Notes under the pieces: model-generated | What the model was told of the DNA's origin: nothing | The model's database searches: none | What the model saw: only the letters and a program-made list of their open reading frames with translations | Shown here: positions 45,261 to 57,172 of the stretch, piece by piece | Numbering within the stretch: the first letter of the stretch is position 1 | Layout of the letters: the number at the start of each line of letters is the position of its first letter | Position numbers and translations under genes: made by a program | From: Apricaphanius iberus | Taxonomy: Eukaryota > Chordata > Actinopteri > Cyprinodontiformes > Aphaniidae | Assembly (NCBI GenBank): GCA_028564705.1 | Contig: JAPXFQ010000804.1 | Span: forward strand, 248,001 to 312,000 | DNA: 64,000 nt | Direction: 5' to 3'

Positions 45261-48200
45261 CACAGGCCCTATAGTATGGGGGCCAACATATTGGACACCG
45301 TTTCCTTCTACGTGAGCCAATGTGGACAAAATACCTTTACAGATTTTTGAGTACACGGTTACATCACTTTTCTGTTCATCCTCATTAGAAGTTTAAAATG
45401 AAGAGCTCTGTGAAAAGTCTTTAAAAAAAAAGTTTTTTTAAAACAGCCCGATCCGAGATGTACCCAACCCAGGTTGTTGTTCCTGCTTGGGGATAGGTGG
45501 CCTCGGAGAGGCCGGGTCCCCACTTGGGGACTGGTGCGCTCTCACCTGTTGTATCTGAGCCTTCATAAGACCCGGACCCGGCCACGGCTCCGCATCAAGT
45601 GGAAGAAGCCCACAGAGACAATCTACACCGCCAGAAGACTTTCAAACAAACAACGCCGATAAGTGTAACAACTCAATATATACACTATAAAATATTCATC
45701 TTGCACATCTTAAAGAAAAGACACATATATTTTATCAAAAGTATTGTAGGGCTATCAAATGAATGAAAAAATTATTCTAATTAATCACAGGGTATAGCTA
45801 TGAATTGATCTCGATTAATTAACAGTCCTAAATTTGACTTAAAAAAAAAAAAAAAAAAACTACAATTTTTGGTGTAAAAGGCCAAATGTGGATCCGCTAG
45901 TCTTTTACTTAATGAAATAAAGGATGCAATTAAATTTTTGGTTTGAACTCCACAATCACATTCACACATGGCCCTTTTAACCTGTTCATCTTTCAGCTAG
46001 TTGCTACGGCAAACTAACTGGTTAACATTTTCTGTACGTACAGCCGGCCGCTTCTTATTAATATTGGACAATCCTGATCATCCTCTTCATGGAACTATCT
46101 TACAATAACAAAGTGTTTTCAGTCAAAGGCTTCCACAGTTTTGCTGCAACATAGACTGCTACTGTAATGGAATATTGAGCTGTCTATCGAGGTACTGATT
46201 CAGGGGGAGACCGCTCTGTTCCCCCTGGCAGAGGTCCGCTGTGGCCATGCAGAGTATGAGAAAATATGTATAGTATTTCCACAAAGCTTTGATACGGGTT
46301 TTCGGTAATATGAGTTGTTGTGAACTGGGACAAAATATTTCACCCACCTTGCCTGCTGGTGGCAGAAACTGTATAGCAGCCTTGCTTTTGTCAGTCAGCC
46401 CCAGGGCAGATGGAGGTACAGTGTAGTTTACCATCACCAGTGTGTGAACGAGTAAATGACTGAATGTAGTGTGAACACTTTTGAGTTCTCAGAACAATAT
46501 ATAGTCCAATACAAGTATATGCCATTTATCAACATCATGTTAAAAAATAAATAAAATAAATTTAGCTTAACATAATCAGCGTACAAATAGGTGAATGAAA
46601 GATTGTGGCATAAAGAGCAAGTTGAATGACTTGATAAAAAGTTAAATTTAAGGTAAAAAGTATCACACATTTTAAAAGCAAAAAGCTTATCACTGGATGC
46701 TCAATAGTGCCACGAGAGCCTTATCGTTCTGAATGAATTAACCACTGATAATTAGACTGTGACACAAAAAGAGACTTGATGTGATATAATATCCATAACT
46801 TCAATTATCTAAGTGTGGAGTAATATTTAACATCCAAGTGGAATAATGGAGGAATGGAGAATAGAACATAAAGGTTATGGTTTGGAAAATAGTGATAAGT
46901 AACAGATTACTTTCAGATAATAGCTGTAATCACAGAAAACTATACACTTTTAGTCACACAGTAGTGCAGTTTTCAGTTTAAATGATATGGACATATCAGT
47001 CAAAAACATAAAGGCTTTACTGAGCCACTCTGAACAACACACAGGAGAGTAATGCTAATGTCATGTCTTTTAATTTATCACTTTTTTTCCCTGCAGTCAA
47101 CAGCTCTACTGAAGGCCTGCTATAAATCATCATAATGAGCCAGGGATCAGCATTAAGTAACATATAGGTTACAAGAACACTGCAACTCTTGTTGGGTTTG
47201 TATATATGAAACGATACAAGGGGGGGGTTCAAGTATCTTTCACCACCTAGCTTAGCAATTAGCCAAACAGAATTAGCTGGTAGTTGAACTTAAGTTTTTT
47301 TTATTTTTTTTTTTTTTATTAGTAATTAAATTGGTTAAACTTTATCAAACCTTTGTTTCTTTTATTTTGAGTGTGTGTTTGAAACATCGTAAAAGGGGCG
47401 ACCCTTCAGATCAAAAGGTCTCTGGTAAATCATTGATAATTTATAAATTACTATTCGATAGATGTAACATATTGTTTCTAGGTTAAACTGGATGGTGCCC
47501 CGTTTTAAATGATTTGAAGGAATAATTAAATTAATAATTTATGAATTATTAATTTAATATTCCTAATATAACCAGATAGACCATAACTCTTATTTTACTT
47601 GGTAACATTACACAACACTCTGTACATAACAGCAGATCTAATGTAGTTTCCATTATCAGCATACAGAGCAGTACATATCACCAGCTCATCTTTTCCTCAT
47701 CATTTCTTCACCACATCCTCATCATTTGCCATCCATGTGGCGGTGTGGTTTTAGACTATCCAACTAAGATGGTGGTGACTTTGATAACAGGAACAATATG
47801 GTAAGTACGTAATGTACGTATGTAAGTTTGTCCTGCTTACAAGGCTGGAAAGAATAAGAGCTGTACAGTTGGGGTAGAAAGAGACATAAAAAAACCTAAA
47901 AGTATGTAATATTCTTCTCTGCTTAGTTTTCCACCCAGTTCAGCTTTTGTTCTTGCACAAATTTGCTTTTTGTAATCTATTTATTTGCCTTCCCTATAAG
48001 TGTTTCCTTTAATCTCTTTTCTCTACCCTTATCTTCTTTATCTTACCAAAGAGAATCCAAACAATCCAGGAGTGTTGACAGAGTCACCAGTCGACCGGGA
48101 AGCAAACCTGCTGTAAAGGCTGGACGGTGAAAGTGCACCCTGTAGGGGCTCAGCATGGTGATCTGTCAATTGAAGCGTCTGAGAATGCTTCTCTCAGTCT

Positions 48201-48327
48201 GTTGCTTGGTATAATTAAGCCTGGAGTCATAGCATGTGGTCCAGAACCCAATCAGTCTGGCTTTATCTGAGAAGACAGCATGTGGCACAGAGAACTGCTT
48301 GTAAAATTGAGGGCCTCAAAAAGATCT
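45261..48327. other. No gene demonstrated; GC-richer open block, homopolymers and a possible LTR scrap
   Basis: At 45474-45662 (plus, 62 codons) a GC-richer block encodes a basic peptide ending 'KWKKPTETIYTARRLSNKQRR'; I do not recognise it, and it may be transposon-derived. A poly-A run lies at 45841-45860 and a T-run at 47299-47318. The stretch 47395-47575, read on the minus strand, contains CGGGGCACCATCCAG, similar to CGGGGCACCACCTGG inside the solo LTR at 60793-62117, and a perfect 15-bp AT hairpin at 47525-47558. It may be an old LTR fragment. Confidence 0.35.
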
Positions 48328-49307
48328 GGGGTCTCATTTATAAAACATTGCGTAGAATCCCTACTAAAAGTGTACGTACGACCAAAACAAAAAGTTGCGT
48401 AAGCTAAAAAGATTTCTGATTTATAAAACCATGCCTACGCACAGGTGCAAGAAATTTCCCCTTTATAAATCACAGTCTTCTTGGAAGTTTGCGCACGTGA
48501 ATTTGCCCAGCGTCTAGTGACAGCCATTGGTACCTTAAATGATAAAATAAATTTTTTTTTACATCCTGGCCAATCCTTGCTCCCTGGGTGAAGGCTTCCT
48601 GTCGAGGAGGAGGCGCCGGCTGTGGGTCAGGGTTCTCATACTGGGGAGGTAGTAGGCCAGGAGGGAGGGGAATTTCCTCGGACGGGGCCCTTGTAGGAAT
48701 ATGGGCGCAGTCAATTGCACCGATTATGTTTGGGAAACCGGACATTGCAGCAAATTGCATCTTAATTTCGGCCTGCTCCCCCACAGTATATGGAAACCTG
48801 ATGTATCGACTGCTCATTTTAATGATCCCATCCAAGACTGCAGACATTGTTTCGCTCAGGGATGGCAGATGATTCAATTTATTAATTGGCACACAGTCCC
48901 GGCCCTTTTATCTGAGTTCAAGGTTCTGTGATAAATTTTATATATCTATATTAATATTGAAAAATGTTTTTAGAAGAGCTATAGCTCACTGCAAAGCTAC
49001 AATATAGATATCATTGCTGGCTTGGATGTTTATAATAACATGAATCCATAATTAAGTAAAATAGTTTGGTGTGAGGCGAAATTATATGTGTGAGAGGCGT
49101 AATATGCAGTTCACCCCCTCACCAACTGCGTCGTTGATTCTTCCATGTCTACAAAATGTCCGTATGCACGGGTCAGAGTTGGCGTACAGGTGCGCTCATT
49201 TTCCCGTCAAGTCTGTTTTTTATAAATCACAACTTTTGCTTTGAAAGTGGCGTACGCCAGTTTCAGGCCCCGTTTTGTGCGTACGCAACATTTATAAATG
49301 AGACCCC
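48328..49307 (-). mobile_element. Harbinger transposon, internally deleted, with both termini
   Basis: The left end GGGGTCTCATTTATAAAACA and the right end CATTTATAAATGAGACCCC are inverted repeats (17 bp GGGGTCTCATTTATAAA perfect), continuing into GCGTA/TACGC-rich subterminal sequence at both ends. GTACGTACG and GCGTACGC palindromes recur. Inside is a minus-strand remnant of the HARBI1-type nuclease. At 980 bp it is much shorter than an autonomous element (several kb). No clear 3-bp duplication remains. Confidence 0.88.
48470..48892 (-). pseudogene. HARBI1-like Harbinger transposase, internally deleted
   Basis: A 140-codon minus frame. Its first half contains 'LDGIIKMSSRYIRFPYT' and FPNIIGAIDCAHIPTRAPSE, the block holding the first catalytic Asp (IGAIDC) of the DDE nuclease. 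It then jumps directly to a proline-rich linker (PPGLLPPQYENPDPQPAPPP) and a terminal 'GARIGQDVKKNLF', which resembles the C-terminus of such proteins. The second Asp and the Glu are gone. It is an inactive deletion derivative; the frame staying open through the join suggests a fairly recent deletion. Confidence 0.8.
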
Positions 49308-49609
49308 TTGTATGTTTTAGTTAATCTGCCTGGTGTCCAGCTGTAGAGTCCCCTATGAATTTGAAATTGTGACATGTTGGGTGGTATTTATCTATTCAAA
49401 TCAGAACTCATCACATTGTGCATTTAATTTTCTTCCATCTTTTTTATCTTCTCTTAGAATGTGCTTTTATATTTGACATTCGACAGTTTATGGTGTTACA
49501 TTAAGCAATGTGAGCCAAGTTTTAAAATGTCAATGTCACCTCAAGTTCATGATGAACAGATGAACAACACATAAGAATCAATGTTGTGAAGTTCTCGGGA
49601 AAACTTTTC

Positions 49610-49782
49610 ATACTCTTAAACTTCTATTGTCACAAAGAAAAAAATTTTTTTTTTTACATATTTTCCTGAGATTTTGTTATGGTCCAACACAAAGTAATAC
49701 ATAATTATGCAGTAAACAAAAAAACAAGACGTAGCTTTCTAGTTTGTTAATAAAATTAAATTCTGAATAGAATGTTCAGCCC
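49610..49782. mobile_element. Tc1-like terminal fragment
   Basis: GATTTTGTTATGGTCCAACA CAAAGTAATACATAATTATG and AAATTCTGAATAGAATGTTC AGCCCC follow the subterminal part of the same Tc1 family as 14582-14998 and 24798-25890 (family form 'GATTTTATGTGATAGACCAACACAAAGTAG'). Confidence 0.65.
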
Positions 49783-50080
49783 CTAACGGTCATGGTGTGA
49801 GTTGTTTGAAGACTCAGAAAGCGACAGGATTATAGTTACTCACTTTTAATACTGCTCAGGTCACCAAAGCACAGGGAACAAGAACACGAAGGAAGCATTC
49901 AGCAGGTACAGCCGATGTAGAAGGTTCAGACACCTTGACGCATATGACACTGCGAGGACACTAGGGAACCAGGGAGCTTATACATGTATACACAGGGGAG
50001 AAATCAGCAGAACTAGAGACACCTGGAAACAATTAGACACAGACACAGGGAACAGAGCATATCCTGACACTAACTGTCAT
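49783..50080. mobile_element. Retroelement-like insert flanked by 11-bp near-perfect repeats
   Basis: CTAACGGTCAT (49783-49793) and CTAACTGTCAT (50070-50080) flank about 276 bp that starts GGTGTGAGTTG and ends GAGCATATCCTGACA. The insert (CACTTTTAATACTGCTCAGG, 'ACCAAAGCACAGGGAACAAG', GGGGAGAAATCAGCAGAACT) resembles a common fish dispersed repeat whose class I cannot state (LTR-like). It abuts a Tc1 fragment. Confidence 0.5.
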
Positions 50081-51059
50081 AGATCTAAACAAAATATACA
50101 TTGGTTGCCTTTGAAAATATATTTAAGAGAAAACAAAGTGTTCTTTAATCTCAGTATAGAAAAGCAGTTCATTGAAGGCCTCAAAAGTTTGTATAACGAA
50201 AGGTATTAGGTAAAAAAATAATTAACTTTGAAGGCCATGACTTCAGCGTGTTTTCATAAGCACATAAAAAAACAACTTTATCATGTGTTATTCATCTGCA
50301 TGTTTTTGCATCTGTGTGCTTCTTAACTGTACATTAGAATAAACCTGAAAGGTCTCGAAAAAGGTTGTGGGGAAGTTTAAATTTTGCACAGAAAGATCTT
50401 AGCGATGAGGTTGTTAAACTATTTGGGCTATACACCAAAAAACGGGTCAGGGGTGAAAAAAATGTGAGAAGGATATTAACCATCTAGGCTGGTCCCGGGC
50501 CATGCTCCCCTGGAAGAAAATGTAACTCTTTAGGTGCCGGAGTTATTTCAATAAAATATAAAATTTTGATTTCACTAGTTTAAAATGTTGTAGCTTTAAT
50601 ATATTTATATATAAAGGCATACTCTAAATAAGAAAAATCTTCAGAATTATCCAAAGTTTGTGATGGGAGCAAATTCACACATCGAATTTGCATATCATTA
50701 CATCATAGGGCACTGGCAATATTGGTTTGGACTACTTTAACAGATGTTTCTCTTTTGTACATTGTTAAAACTTACTTTATTTTGAATATTTTTATTTTTA
50801 TTTTTCTATATATAGGTATCTTTAGCATTGTTTTGCTTTTTTTTCAAAACAGGTGGACATATCTGTTTATTTCCTTTGTTATGAGGCTCCATTAGTCTAT
50901 TCACTTCATAAGACAACAAAATGGAAATTATTCAATCTATCTGTGGTAGAAAAGATGGTGTCTGAGAGGTCTCGGATGAGAGAAAAGAGGATCAGTGGTC
51001 TTTTTTACAAAAGTTTAGAAAAATTTATTTTACTGTACATGCACATGGAGAGTCCATAG
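50081..51059. other. No gene seen
   Basis: AT-rich unique DNA. Confidence 0.5.
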
Positions 51060-51480
51060 AGAGCTCGGAGGTTCTTTACAAAGTCACAGGTATATATACA
51101 CTGATTTAACCACACCCTACTGGATCAGCTTCTGACTGATTCATTACTGAACTCTCGGAGAACAAACATCATACAGTTATGGGAAGATAACGAACACTCT
51201 GTTCTATGCATCAGAGGATAATCACAAGATCTGTCACAGAGCAACATGGGATATGTCAGCAGGTAAACAGAAGATCTGTCATGAGGCAACACAGGATGTG
51301 TCATATGAGATAACTAGCTTCTTGCAGTACATATATCAAACCAGAACAGCAACATTTTATCTACACACTGAGTAATAGAATCAAACTTATAAATTAATCA
51401 GCAATAACTCAGCATAAATAAGTAATGTTCAGGTATCTAATGTTTTATCTAGATACTGTGAGTAATAGATAAAAAGCCTA
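51060..51480. repeat. Dispersed repeat, possibly LTR, related to 44390-44680
   Basis: GAGAGCTCGGAGGTTCTTTA CAAAGTCACAGG, 'AACCACACCCTACTGGATCA' and the GATAATCACAAGATCTGTCA block are in the order of a fish LTR-like repeat as I remember it. Also internally repetitive: 'AGATCTGTCA' and 'GCAACA(T/C)(G/A)GGAT' occur twice within 80 bp. No coding. Confidence 0.4.
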
Positions 51481-51503
51481 TAACTGCCTATAATTCCAAC
51501 AAC

Positions 51504-51504
51504 A

Positions 51505-51567
<63 letters not shown>
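51504..51567. repeat. Microsatellite (ATCT)n, about 16 pure units
   Basis: Uninterrupted tetranucleotide array, likely polymorphic. Confidence 0.97.
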
Positions 51568-52376
51568 ATCTGCTAGAAACCAATATTTTACTATTGTAAA
51601 TAAATTGAGGCATTAAGGGGTTAAACACATTTAAAAAAATATTTGGTAATTATGAAATGGAAAGTAAATAACCTGTCTGGATTAGTCTGCCCAGAAAGAG
51701 ATAACCATGATAATCCCAGCTTGCTATGGATCTTTCACCATGGGAAGAGAAGCCTAGGGCAACATGAATTTGCCTCTGTTTCATGTTGATCGTTCTCTCT
51801 TGTCTTTGTGAGTCAAATGAAATGTAAGAGCAGCCACAGTGCTGCCTCATATAGTATTACAGTCACATTATGCTGGCAGGCATCATGCTGTCCAAGTATG
51901 TATAATGCCAGATATCATATGTATCTGCATGAACGTAATGGCCCATATAAAAGAGTAAAAAAAAAAAATTCGTCATATTCATTACCTCAGGGAACTTACT
52001 TTTTTAATATGTTCAAGCTTTAGAATTGATTTGATTAAAAAAGTACATTAACACGTTTCTTACTTTCTTTCAGAACACATTTGAAATATTTGAGAAAGCC
52101 AGTCGAGAAGTTAAATACAAACACTCACCAACTTCAAGGAAGTACTTCTGACAGGAAGTAACATTAATGTATGTAGTGGCCAAGCCAGAGTCCCAGCTTG
52201 TGTTTGACAAATAAAAAAAAGACTGACATGTGGAGGGAGGAGAAAAATAAGAGAGATGGAAAGAAGATCTTTCAACTATAATACTTTTCTGTCTGCTATT
52301 TTTTTTTTCATTAAATGTAAAAAAGAAAACGATTGAATGCTTTCTGATTTATAAATCTGCGATTGACAAGTGATTT
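51568..52376. other. No gene seen
   Basis: AT-rich unique DNA with A-runs. Confidence 0.5.
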
Positions 52377-52490
52377 GTCCAGAGTGTACCCCACCTTTCA
52401 TGCAACGATGGCTGGAGATAGGCCCCAGCCCCCACCAAAGCCCTTTATAGGATAGACCTTACAGATAATGGATGTATGGTTGGATGACAT
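52377..52490 (+). repeat. 5'-truncated SINE tail (DANA/mermaid-like)
   Basis: GTCCAGAGTGTACCCCACCT, GGCTGGAGATAGGCCCCAGC and TTACAGATAATGGATGTATG are the 3' half of the SINE that is complete (reverse strand) at 55172-55499. Confidence 0.85.
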
Positions 52491-55156
52491 GGATGACTTC
52501 TAATTTGATTTATTACCTTCAGTAGGTTCTGATTATTGATTATTACCAGAATCAACTTATTGGTTCGGTTCTGGTCAAACTTACAGGTCAAATGAAAACA
52601 ATCTCAAATCGGTGCTGATAAAACTAACAAATAATTAGTTACTATTGACCTCAACTCTATCGGCAAAACATATGGGAAAAGCAAATACATGTGAGAACTG
52701 CAGGGCTGTACAGTGTGACATATACACGTGCGATGAAAACAAACAGTCTATGAGATAAACTAGTTTTCATATGTCGCACTTGTGCTGCAGCTTTGCAAGC
52801 TGTTTTTGTTTTTTCTTTACTGTAAAACCAGTTCAACTGCGCACATTTCGGCCATCTCAAAGGACTGCTCCATGCAAAACTGCGAGCTCCACCGAGCTCT
52901 GGAGGTGTGTCACACTCACAATGAACGACCCTAGAGGGAGAGGAACCCAACTATACAGTCCACGTAGGATGTCCCAAGTGGAAACTGTCACAAAACACAA
53001 AAAAGAGCAGTCCCAAGCAGGGGTTTCTTCTTTGTGTAATGTTATTGATTATTTGGCGTCTGTAATGACTTGTACACATTAAAAGACAAGGTCACTGCTT
53101 TCTCATCTATGAATGGCTAGCCTGGTTGATTTATTATAATCATAACGTTCCAGCAGTATTACGTAAACCTAACTTTACTATCTTCATAGTCCTAAAATTC
53201 CTAGGACCGGTGCCTAAACCTAATGTGATCCATAGTTTTATCCATAAAAGGTTAGCATTACTACTTAGTGATTAGTGTAGGCTTCTAAGTTTTGGGTTTT
53301 ACAGTAGTCTACACATTTGCGGAGCTAATTAACTAGTCAGTTAAACAGTACAATTAAAAATCCATAGAATTGTGACCTTGTACTTAATTAAAAAAAAATT
53401 TAGCTCTGAGGGGTGTTTAACTAACTACTGCTTGAGACTCCTAGTATGAATTGATATATGGCGGCCCCATGTCAGCCATTGTAACTGCAGGGAGGTACTC
53501 TTGCAAAATTCTATAGATTTTTTTAAAATTAATTTACATGATTATCATAACAGCATAACTGACTTTGTAAATGTGCATGACCATGTGGCACCGCCATTCT
53601 TACTTGTCAAATTCCCCACATCAGCTCCTATAAATCAACTTTGCTTCACGTCACCGCATGTCAATTTCTTGACACAATTTGCTAGGATTCCTTAAATAGA
53701 AAACGTTTTATTTTTTTGTGTGAAAACTTTTTAACTGACTGGAATGTTTGTATAATTGTACTGAAGTGATGTTTCTTTTAAAGTGCCTTCAGATTATATC
53801 TGTTCTGAATATAAATAAACTGAATTGAACTGCTTTAATTTTGTATGCAGGGACACATCTTGCATCGAGTTTCACCTCATTCGAGCTGCGCGGAACCATC
53901 TGGAACGTGATCTGGCATGAGGTTTGTGTGTAAACATGTGTGAAGATGTAGGAAAGAATATGTTTACATCACTCTGGAAGGTCCAGATGCCTTTATCAGT
54001 GGTTCCACCATATTTCATTTAAAAAGCAAGGAACTTCATTATAAATGGCTAACCAAAAACAATAATGAAACATCTAAACCTAGACAGTGTCTTCTTTTTT
54101 TTTCTTTTTAAATAAATAAAACTTCTTTCATCCACCCAGATTTGGCTTTAGCGTTAATGGTTCGAGTACCACCAGTCTTGCAAAGTATTTCGCGATGAAT
54201 GGTGTTGTTGTCTTCCTTAACATTTGACATTGCACTTTTCAGCTGAAGTGGGAAAAGTTAAGTGTTAGCAGCTGATAAGGAATACATGGGTCCAAAGTTG
54301 ACAGTCTATTTAAACAGGCTGCTCCTCATACTGGATACTTTCCTTTCTCTCCCCATAGCATAAAAAAGAAGATTTTGGTTTGGCTTAGTTTTGTTTTGGT
54401 TATATTTACATTTTAGGAATGTAATTGTGTCAATTTCTCTTTGCTTCGATTTTCATTATTCATATTAAAAGAATGAAGGTTTCAGGGTGCTCCACTAATT
54501 GTCATATGATTAATTTTGAAATTAAGAAAATGCTTTCAGTCAGATAGGTAGTTCAATTTTGTGATATCACAACTTAATTTATACCTTTTATCAATCCTCT
54601 AATATTGTGTATCATGTTCTTGAATAGCAGCTTGAGTATTTTTAATGCCCAAACATTTTTTGTTTTTGTTTTTAAAGCCAGGAACTGCACAGCAAACAAT
54701 TGCAGCCAGTCTTAGTGCTGACATTCTGCTTGACAGACCAAAGCAGCCTATGTTGTGGTCTTTTCAGAAGATGTTTCTTCCTAGCACAGCCTAGCAACTG
54801 AGCAAGGTTCCAAAGATAACAAAAGGTCATAATGCACAGATACAGTCTATCAAACTAAATATAAGAACAGATTAAAAAATAAACAAACAAAATACATTTA
54901 ATTAAAATGAATCAGAAGGGGCAATGAAGTTTATGGTATACTGCTGAGACATGGAACTGGATCATTTTAGTTTCAGAAGTAATCAAACAGGTCAAACTAA
55001 TGTTCATTGTTGTACAAAATTATCTAGTGGAGAACAGATTGCTGAAAATAATAAACTCATCTAAAGATATTTCTTCCGACTGTATTATGCTTGTCTGACT
55101 AAAAGTAATTAAACACCAATAAATGTTCCCATACAATCACTGCAAATAATCCTTTG
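52491..55156. other. No gene seen
   Basis: Unique AT-rich DNA. The 103-codon plus frame (52771-53082) and the 97-codon minus frame (52657-52950) overlap and have no domain. At about 53820 a repeat-like 'ATAAATAAACTGAATTGAAC' is a possible lone L2 3' tail. Confidence 0.4.
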
Positions 55157-55514
55157 TGATGAAGCAAGATCCATCCATCCATTTTCTTAACCGCTTAATC
55201 CTTTATGGGTCGCGGGGGTGCTGGTGCCTATCTCCAGCTGTCAACAGGGTACACCCTGGACAGGTCGCCAGTCCATCACAGGGCAGGACAAACAGGACAA
55301 ACAACCATGCACACACTCACACCTAAGGACAATTTACAGTTTTTGGAATGTGGGAGGAAGCCAGAGTACCTGGAGAGAACCCACGCATGCATGGGGAGAA
55401 TGAGAATGAGCATGCAGAAAGACCCTGGGCCGGGATACGAACCCACAACCTTCTTGCTGCAAGGCAACAGTGCAACCCACTGCGCCACCGTGCAGCCCAT
55501 GATGAAGCAAGATC
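55157..55514 (-). mobile_element. Full-length tRNA-derived SINE (DANA/mermaid-like) with 15-bp target duplication
   Basis: TGATGAAGCAAGATC occurs at 55157-55171 and 55500-55514 and bounds a 328-bp SINE on the minus strand. The head GGGCTGCACGGTGGCGCAGT carries an A-box (TGGCGCAGTGG) and, 40 bp on, a B-box with one change (GGTTCGTATCC). The body holds CTTTCTGCATGC, 'GGGTTCTCTCCAGGTACTC' and 'GACCTGTCCAGGGTGTACCC', and the tail is 'AACCGC...' in reverse plus (ATGG)n. Depends on a LINE with the same tail for movement. The perfect duplication argues for a fairly recent insertion. Confidence 0.95.
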
Positions 55515-56316
55515 AAAATACATATTAAACCTAATTAAGTTTTGGATCTACATCATTCAACAGCTGGAGGCAATAATTATTATTTTCCTTGTAGTTGGAA
55601 ATGTCAAAAACAGAGTATAATTCACTGAATAAATTTAACATCAGTCTCTCTATTTACCTATGATCGCTTTAATAAAAAAGTAATTTTTGTCCACTCATCT
55701 TGAACCCAATGTATATTTTCTTGTTTGTGGACCATTCTCTGTAGAAAGAGATTTATAGTTCAATTCAAGTCAGTGAGGGCAACTTCATAACAGATATTAT
55801 TTCAAGGCAGTTTACAAGAAAAGTAATTTCAATTCAGTTGTACGAATATTACAATCAATTTAAAAGATTTCTATTTAAGGAAACTTAACATATTTTAGGG
55901 GTGGGAATATTTACCAGCTCACGATTCAGTTCAATTCTGATTCTTGAGGCCACGATTCGGTTCAAAATCTATTTTTGATTCAAAAAGATTTTAGATTCAA
56001 AATGATTTTATTTTATTTAAAATGCTTTCTAATTGCTTTTCTGATCATGATCTACTCTCATATGCTTAGCTATACAGAATGACAAACGGAGACATTAAAG
56101 CGTCTCTTTCACACTTATTAAGTTAAATTCTGTGGAAGTGCCTTTAATCAAAAACATTGTCTGGTTCTCAATTGCTACTCATTAGCAGCTAGCTATAAAA
56201 TAAGTTGGAGCAAAAATAAAGTGCTTCTTCATAATACAAAATGGTTGAATAATAGATGCATTTCCCAGGAGTGTTTCAGTTTATCACAAATATTATGTAG
56301 AACACAACCAGTGAAG

Positions 56317-56320
<4 letters not shown>

Positions 56321-56384
<64 letters not shown>
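56321..56384. repeat. Microsatellite (AT)n, 32 units
   Basis: Uninterrupted AT dinucleotide array. It produces a spurious IYIYIY reading frame. Confidence 0.97.
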
Positions 56385-56386
<2 letters not shown>

Positions 56387-56588
56387 CTCAGTCAGAGTCA
56401 GTAACATAAAGAATAACAAGAAATGAAAATAAAGTGCTTCTTTCAAAATGAAAAATGGTACCCCTAAGCTACTTGTCTCAGAAATGTTGATGACAGTGTC
56501 TCTTGCAACACTAGAACTGTAAGCTGTGCAACTGATTAAATGATTTTCAACAAATCATGAAAAAACTGGACATGAACTGTGTCCAAGG

Positions 56589-56804
56589 TTACCGTCCATT
56601 TCCACATGCAGCATTCAGGTTCTTTTGCAGGAAAAGAAGCTGATCAACATGTGCAGGAGTGAAACTGCTTCGCTGTGCTTTCACTATATCTCCAGTGGTG
56701 GAGAAAACTCTCAGCTGCAATGCTAGTGCCAGGGATTCAAGTATCACTTTGCCAGTCCAGCTAAGAGAGGAAAGTGGCACTGGTGACCTTTCTATTAGTC
56801 TCAT
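56589..56804 (-). pseudogene. hAT transposase C-terminal dimerisation domain remnant
   Basis: The minus frame includes 'LRVFSTTGDIVKAQRSSFTP' followed by AHVDQLLFLQKNL. This is the hATC signature (consensus 'SERVFS-x-AG-x-(I/L)V-x(2)-(K/Q)R-x-x-L-x(2)-x-x-V-x-x-L-x-FL-x-KN'). The transposase cuts and rejoins element DNA as a dimer through this region. The upstream part of the domain is scrambled and the RNase H-like core absent. Confidence 0.8.
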
Positions 56805-56934
56805 TGTAAAGCTGTGGTACGAGAATTTAATTAAAAATTACTAATGAAATATTAACTGTAATTAGTCAGTAAATGAGTTACTTGTGGTAGTGAATCATGA
56901 TTCACGATTCGTTCATGACTTGCACATACCTACT

Positions 56935-57172
56935 GCAGTGTGTGTTGGTCTGCATCTGGCGAATGACTCTGCTCCGTGTCGCTGAGCTTGGGGTGATGCC
57001 TAGTAATATGAGCATGCTCATTTGTTGTGCTACCAAAGTACTTGGTCTTCATTTTGCAAAGCTTGCACACTGTGTGTGTCATGTCCAGCTCAGTGCTTCC
57101 AGGCATTCGGTAAAAATCGAAGTGACGGGGGCTGGTTGGATCTCCCTCTTATCCATATTTGCTTCGTCTTTG
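56935..57172 (-). pseudogene. hAT transposase N-terminal BED zinc finger remnant
   Basis: ATG at about 57160 (minus) begins MDKREIQPAPVTSI; a frameshift follows and the second frame reads 'FYRMPGSTELDMTHTVCKLC' then KMKTKYFGSTTNEHAHITRHHPKLS, ending at TAG near 56935. CKLC with H-x(3)-H downstream (AHITRHH) is the C2H2 BED finger used to bind the element's ends. It is followed directly by a non-coding stretch containing another ACGATTCGTTC motif, so the central catalytic exon is gone. Confidence 0.75.

Noticed and set aside
45474..45662. 62-codon basic plus frame possibly encoding a ribosomal-like protein
   Set aside because: Looks coding but matches nothing I can name; no start context or splice support, so it is only mentioned in the regional note.
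51504..51567. Short direct repeats that could suggest a CRISPR-like array
   Set aside because: Pure (ATCT)n microsatellite without spacers, in a vertebrate genome.
56221..56409. Frame with an IYIYIY repeat
   Set aside because: Direct translation of the (AT)32 microsatellite.
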